From assembly GCA_015662815.1 (NCBI GenBank), contig DQTK01000022.1:1-7805 (forward strand): 7,805 nt of DNA, in the 5' to 3' direction. The number at the start of each line of letters is the position of its first letter. Positions within the stretch are counted from its first letter, which is position 1. Of the stretch, positions 5,102 through 7,805 are shown piece after piece. This DNA comes from Aquifex aeolicus. Its GTDB lineage: Bacteria > Aquificota > Aquificia > Aquificales > Aquificaceae. A program made the position numbers and the translations under genes. A model generated the notes under the pieces. It worked only from the letters and a program-made list of their open reading frames with translations. It ran no database searches and had not been told where the DNA came from.

Positions 5102-5464
5102 ATGTTCATACTTATCCTTATACTTACAGGTTTGGTTTACGGGCTCGATTTTAAAGATACCCTTGAAAAGTTGGAGAAACAAAACCCGGAAATAAAGGCT
5201 TTGAATAGAATCTTAGAGGAAGGTTTAGAAATAAGGGAAGCGGTAAAAAGAACTTCTCTTTTGAGACTTCGTCCAATCTTGATTACCGCAACTACGACAT
5301 TTATAGGTCTTCTTCCTCTGTTAATCATCACCGATATAGGCTCGGAAGTTCAAAAACCACTGGCAACCGTTGTGGTGGGAGGGATTATTACCTCGACGAT
5401 TCTCACCCTACTTATAATACCCACAGTTTACGAAATGGTTTACAGGCGGTTTTCCCGCACCTAA
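5102..5464 (+). CDS. Chimeric remnant: CzcC/TolC-type N-terminus joined to CzcA-type RND pump C-terminus
   Basis: A 120-residue ORF that is not a normal member of any family. Residues 1-15 form a short signal peptide (FILILILTGLVYG). Residues 16-35 (DFKDTLEKLEKQNPEIKALN) match the first helix of outer-membrane factors such as CzcC/TolC, where the pattern is L-x2-A/T-L-x6-NPE(I/L)KAL. From about residue 38 on it matches the end of heavy-metal RND pumps: EEGLEIREAVKRTSLLRLRP, ILITATTTFIGLLPLLI (56-75, penultimate helix), GSEVQKPLATVVVGG (80-94) and the last helix through LLIIPTVY (103-110). The join lies at roughly 5201-5239. An in-frame deletion inside a czcC-czcB-czcA operon would give exactly this. 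The reading frame is open and has a strong Shine-Dalgarno, so a small two-helix membrane protein may still be made; transport activity is not expected. Confidence 0.75.
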   Translation: MFILILILTGLVYGLDFKDTLEKLEKQNPEIKALNRILEEGLEIREAVKRTSLLRLRPILITATTTFIGLLPLLIITDIGSEVQKPLATVVVGGIITSTILTLLIIPTVYEMVYRRFSRT

Positions 5465-5479
5465 GCTAATTTCTTTTCC

Positions 5480-5507
5480 TTGATACTTCTTTTAACCGAA
5501 TTTAAAT
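5480..5507 (+). promoter_or_regulatory. Putative promoter of the ORF at 5515
   Basis: TTGATA at 5480-5485 (5 of 6 to TTGACA), then 16 bases, then TTAAAT at 5502-5507 (4 of 6 to TATAAT). The predicted start is about 5513-5515, at the ATG, and there is no Shine-Dalgarno in the last 15 bases. It lies in the 50-base gap after the chimeric ORF. Confidence 0.35.
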
Positions 5508-5514
5508 TAAGTTT

Positions 5515-6411
5515 ATGATTCGCATTTGGGAGGAGTTAGATAGAATAGAACACCTTTTCCTTGAACTTCTCGATGACCCTTATAAAAAAGAAATACTTTT
5601 ATATCTAATATGCTATTGTCAGCAGGTTAGAAAAATCGGAGATTATGAAATAGACCTAAAGAGATTACTAAATTGCGCGGAAAAACCTTATAAACTTATC
5701 GGAGGAAGTTGGCATGACGTTTTATTAGAACTCGCTATTCTTTACGTAAAAGATGGTGAAGGAAAAATTTATACGGGGAAAGAACTCCTTACACTGACCA
5801 ATACGGAGAAATTAAAAGTCGGAATAGTTCAGGATTATAGAGAAGATTTTTACAAATTCTATACAAAGCTTTTGAAGTATTGGTCTGTTTTAAGTTCTAA
5901 ACTCTCTTACGGAAATAATATAACTCCGGATGTATCCACACGGCTATTAGTCCTTTCATTTAATGAGAAACTATTCAAAGAATCTAAGTATTACGGAGAA
6001 ATCCTTATGATGAGATATCCTAACGAAAAGGAATTCTTTGAATCCATTCATCTCGTAGCAGATTTTTTCAATACTTATTCCGAAACTGGGAATATAAAGG
6101 AGGAAAACTTAAAAAAGGCTTTATCTATCCTAAAGGAAATCCCGAAGACTTACTACTCAGTAAATATAGGAAAATTCAGAAAGGATATCGAAAAATTTAT
6201 GAAGGATATTAAAAAAGGGCAATTCAGATATATAAGGATAGAGTTTGTTAAAGAAAGTAAAGGTAAAAAAAGAAATATCTTATCTAGGATATGGAAGTTT
6301 TTAAAATCTTTGGGAGGTAATAGATGGAGTTCAACCAGCTCAGAAGCGGATTATTACTCTTTCATAGAAATCTTGTTGAAAAAGCCCAAAAATCAAATAA
6401 TGATGAATTGA
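5515..6411 (+). CDS. Protein of unknown function, mostly helical, 298 residues
   Basis: I do not recognise this protein. It is mostly alpha-helical, rich in Leu/Lys/Glu/Tyr, without a signal peptide or clear membrane span, so it is probably cytoplasmic. Cysteines occur at 33, 35 and 54 in the N-terminal part (LICYCQQ and LLNCAEKP), followed by GGSWHDVLLELAILYVKDGEG (59-79). The section at about 150-215 (KESKYYGEILMMRYPNEKEF, then HLVADFFNTYSETGN) has a rhythm like tetratricopeptide-type helical pairs, though no repeat is clean. It ends in a basic stretch KGKKRNILSRIWKFLKSLGG (250-269). The last 29 residues or so overlap the next ORF in another frame and have a different composition (Ser/Trp-rich), so they may be a run-on. 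No Shine-Dalgarno precedes the start. It probably heads an operon with the next two genes. Confidence 0.7.
   Translation: MIRIWEELDRIEHLFLELLDDPYKKEILLYLICYCQQVRKIGDYEIDLKRLLNCAEKPYKLIGGSWHDVLLELAILYVKDGEGKIYTGKELLTLTNTEKLKVGIVQDYREDFYKFYTKLLKYWSVLSSKLSYGNNITPDVSTRLLVLSFNEKLFKESKYYGEILMMRYPNEKEFFESIHLVADFFNTYSETGNIKEENLKKALSILKEIPKTYYSVNIGKFRKDIEKFMKDIKKGQFRYIRIEFVKESKGKKRNILSRIWKFLKSLGGNRWSSTSSEADYYSFIEILLKKPKNQIMMN
6313..6317 (+). promoter_or_regulatory. Shine-Dalgarno of the 68-residue ORF
   Basis: GGAGG within TTTGGGAGGTAATAG, six bases before the ATG at 6324. It lies inside the upstream ORF and supports translation of the overlapping small gene. In the small gene's frame the ATG is directly preceded by TAA and TAG. 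Confidence 0.7.
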
Positions 6412-6530
6412 GAGAATTTTACACTTTAGCGGTAAAATATTTAACAGAAGTTATAAAAAATCTGGAAGAATTTGATAAGACTATGAAAAAGATAAAGGAT
6501 ATTGAGAACCGAACTATGAGTTCAAACTGA
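6324..6530 (+). CDS. Small helical protein of unknown function, 68 residues
   Basis: Not recognised. The 68-residue product is predicted to be two long amphipathic helices (about 3-25 and 27-60) of coiled-coil character, rich in Lys, Glu, Asn and Leu, with a short polar tail (NRTMSSN). There is no signal peptide. A strong Shine-Dalgarno six bases upstream supports the start, making it more credible than the out-of-frame end of the preceding ORF that it overlaps by 88 bases. It ends three bases before the ATG of the HD-domain gene. The tight packing suggests one transcript and possibly a protein that binds one of its neighbours; this is inference from position only. Confidence 0.65.
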   Translation: MEFNQLRSGLLLFHRNLVEKAQKSNNDELREFYTLAVKYLTEVIKNLEEFDKTMKKIKDIENRTMSSN

Positions 6531-6533
6531 CTA

Positions 6534-7643
6534 ATGAAGGAATTTTCAGACCCTCTATACGGTTTCATAAAATTAAATGACTTAGAACTTAAAATAGTTG
6601 ATTCATTACCCTTTCAGAGGCTAAGGTACATAAAACAGTTAGGTGTTGCTTATCTCGTTTTTCCCTCTGCTCAACACACAAGGTTTGAACACTCCCTCGG
6701 TGTCCTCAGCATTACGGATAAATTGGCAAATCACCTTAAATTGAAAGAAGTAAAACTTCTCAGGCTTGCGGGATTGCTTCACGATATAGGACATCCGCCC
6801 TTTTCACACACCACAGAAGTCCTTTTGCCAGAAAGCAAAACCCACGAAGACTTTACTGAAAGAGTTATAAAAGAAACCGAAATATATGAAATACTGAGGA
6901 TGGAATTCAGCCACGAAGATATAGAGAGCTTAATAAGGATTACCTTGGGAAAACCTAAGGATAAAGAGGAAAAATCCTTAAGTGAAATAATCACAGGTGA
7001 ATTCGGTTCGGACCGTATGGACTACCTAAGAAGAGATGCCTATTTTTGCGGAGTATCTTACGGCTTCTTTGATTACGAGCGGTTAATAAATACAACCCAG
7101 CTTTATAGGGATAAGATTGTGGTAGATGTAAGCGGTTTACGAGCTTTAGAAAATTTCTTAATTTCCCGATACTTTATGTATATCCAAGTTTACTTTCACA
7201 AAAGCGTAAGAATTTTAAGCATACATCTCATAGAATTTATTAAAAAACTTTTAAAATCGGAGGACTTAAACGATATATCCCACTTTTTGAAAATTAACGA
7301 TACGTATGTGGTTTCAAAAATTTTTGAAAAACAAGAATTCAGAGAGGATTTTCTTCGCATATTCGGAAGACAGCATTTTAAAAACCTTATATCTACCGAA
7401 AATTACCAGGTGTACAAGGAAGCAAAAGAAAAACTTTTAGGAAATTTTCCAAGAGAACTTTTGAGGTTTGACGAGTTAAAAAAAGTATTATACGGTGGAA
7501 ATATATATATAAAAACGGAAAGAGGGTTGAAAAAAGCCCATGAACTTTCTCCGCTTGTAGCTTCACTAAAACCAATAAAACTGTATAGAATTTACGTAGA
7601 TAGGAGGATATGGAAAGAAGCGGAGTCTCTATTAGAACATTAA
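6534..7643 (+). CDS. HD-domain phosphohydrolase, SAMHD1/dGTPase-like
   Basis: Metal-dependent phosphohydrolase of 369 residues. The opening DPLYGFIKLNDLELKIVDS and PFQRLRYIKQLG (26-37) are typical of the YdhJ/SAMHD1-like HD family. The metal-binding set is complete: H53 (in TRFEHSLG), H83-D84 (in LLHDIGHPPFSH, with H87 and H92) and D160 (in FGSDRMDYLRRD). Family members hydrolyse dNTPs or other nucleotides; which substrate applies here is not known. The protein closely resembles, from memory, Aquifex aeolicus O67745, for which a crystal structure (PDB 2HEK) was determined without an assigned function. Length agrees with that protein. The C-terminal third (GGNIYI at 321-326, HELSPLVASLKPIKLYRIYVD at 336-356) is also family-specific. 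No Shine-Dalgarno is evident; the ATG follows the previous stop by three bases, so coupling is likely. Confidence 0.93.
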   Translation: MKEFSDPLYGFIKLNDLELKIVDSLPFQRLRYIKQLGVAYLVFPSAQHTRFEHSLGVLSITDKLANHLKLKEVKLLRLAGLLHDIGHPPFSHTTEVLLPESKTHEDFTERVIKETEIYEILRMEFSHEDIESLIRITLGKPKDKEEKSLSEIITGEFGSDRMDYLRRDAYFCGVSYGFFDYERLINTTQLYRDKIVVDVSGLRALENFLISRYFMYIQVYFHKSVRILSIHLIEFIKKLLKSEDLNDISHFLKINDTYVVSKIFEKQEFREDFLRIFGRQHFKNLISTENYQVYKEAKEKLLGNFPRELLRFDELKKVLYGGNIYIKTERGLKKAHELSPLVASLKPIKLYRIYVDRRIWKEAESLLEH

Positions 7644-7805
7644 TAATTTCTATAACTTATCTTATAGTTCTGAATACCGTATTGAGTCTATACGGAATTA
7701 CCGATACCTTCTCATACATGTTTGTTTTATTCAGCATCCCATTGGGTATATTTAACGATTTTAGAAATAAAATTAGAATTCCCAGGATTTATATAAACAT
7801 TACAA
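7610..7805 (+). CDS. N-terminal part of an integral membrane protein, cut by window end
   Basis: The frame is open from ATG 7610 to the window end (65 residues). It starts MERSGVSIRTLI, followed by a hydrophobic helix (about 10-28), a short loop (YGITDTF), a second hydrophobic segment (about 35-47, MFVLFSIPLGIF) and a basic stretch (NDFRNKIRIPR). This is the layout of the start of a polytopic protein. The N-terminus of TgpA-type membrane transglutaminase-like proteins (DUF3488) is one possibility, but too little is present to decide. AGGAGG at 7602-7607 lies only two bases before the ATG, an unusually short spacing. The gene overlaps the end of the HD-domain gene by 34 bases, implying the same transcript. 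Confidence 0.65.
   Translation, partial: MERSGVSIRTLIISITYLIVLNTVLSLYGITDTFSYMFVLFSIPLGIFNDFRNKIRIPRIYINIT

Noticed and set aside
6779..7575. Minus-strand ORFs opposite the HD-domain gene
   Set aside because: They are shadows of a well conserved enzyme gene.
1..7805. tRNA, rRNA, CRISPR repeats, insertion-sequence ends or transposase remnants
   Set aside because: I saw no cloverleaf-like segments, regular spaced repeats, terminal inverted repeats or transposase motifs. The deletion at the chimeric ORF shows no flanking element that would implicate a transposon.

Overview
The window looks like a chromosome segment of a thermophilic bacterium of the Aquifex group (Aquificota). The grounds are protein resemblance, AT-rich DNA with AGA/AGG arginine and ATA isoleucine codons, Lys/Glu-rich proteins and very tight gene packing. 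The HD-domain protein at 6534-7643 closely resembles, from memory, the structurally solved Aquifex aeolicus protein O67745, but is not identical to it. The Hfq here also differs from the A. aeolicus Hfq I remember, so a relative is more likely than strain VF5. This assignment rests on recall, not on a search.

Layout. (1) 1-1783, plus strand: end of the alpha operon (3' part of rpoA, then rplQ), running without gaps into a YggT-family membrane protein and a four-cluster [4Fe-4S] electron-transfer protein. (2) 1776-2744, minus strand: a Ca2+/Na+ (CaCA family) antiporter, tail-to-tail with the ferredoxin gene. (3) 2790-3335, plus: pyrE, head-to-head with the antiporter across 45 bp that holds two opposed -10 boxes. 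(4) 4702-3332, minus: hfq then hflX, a classic pair, with hflX tail-to-tail with pyrE. (5) 4758-5464, plus: the most unusual stretch. It holds a small secreted/membrane ORF, perhaps frameshifted, and then a 120-residue chimera. The chimera joins the signal peptide and first helix of a CzcC/TolC-type outer-membrane factor to the last two membrane helices of a CzcA-type RND pump. It looks like the scar of a collapsed metal-efflux operon. (6) 5515-7805, plus: an unrecognised 298-residue protein, an overlapping 68-residue helical protein, a SAMHD1/dGTPase-like HD phosphohydrolase, and the start of a membrane protein that leaves the window.

How it fits together: most content is housekeeping (transcription, translation, pyrimidine synthesis, RNA chaperone, ribosome GTPase, ion transport). 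Several minus- and plus-strand genes (antiporter, pyrE, the small ORF, ORF298, hflX) have no Shine-Dalgarno sequence. The first three have a TATAAT box 8-14 bases before the ATG and ORF298 has a weaker match, so leaderless or near-leaderless mRNAs are likely. By contrast rplQ, hfq, the chimera and the 68-residue ORF have clear Shine-Dalgarno sequences. No rRNA, tRNA, CRISPR array, insertion sequence or complete mobile element was seen, and no stretch above 300 bases lacks a gene.
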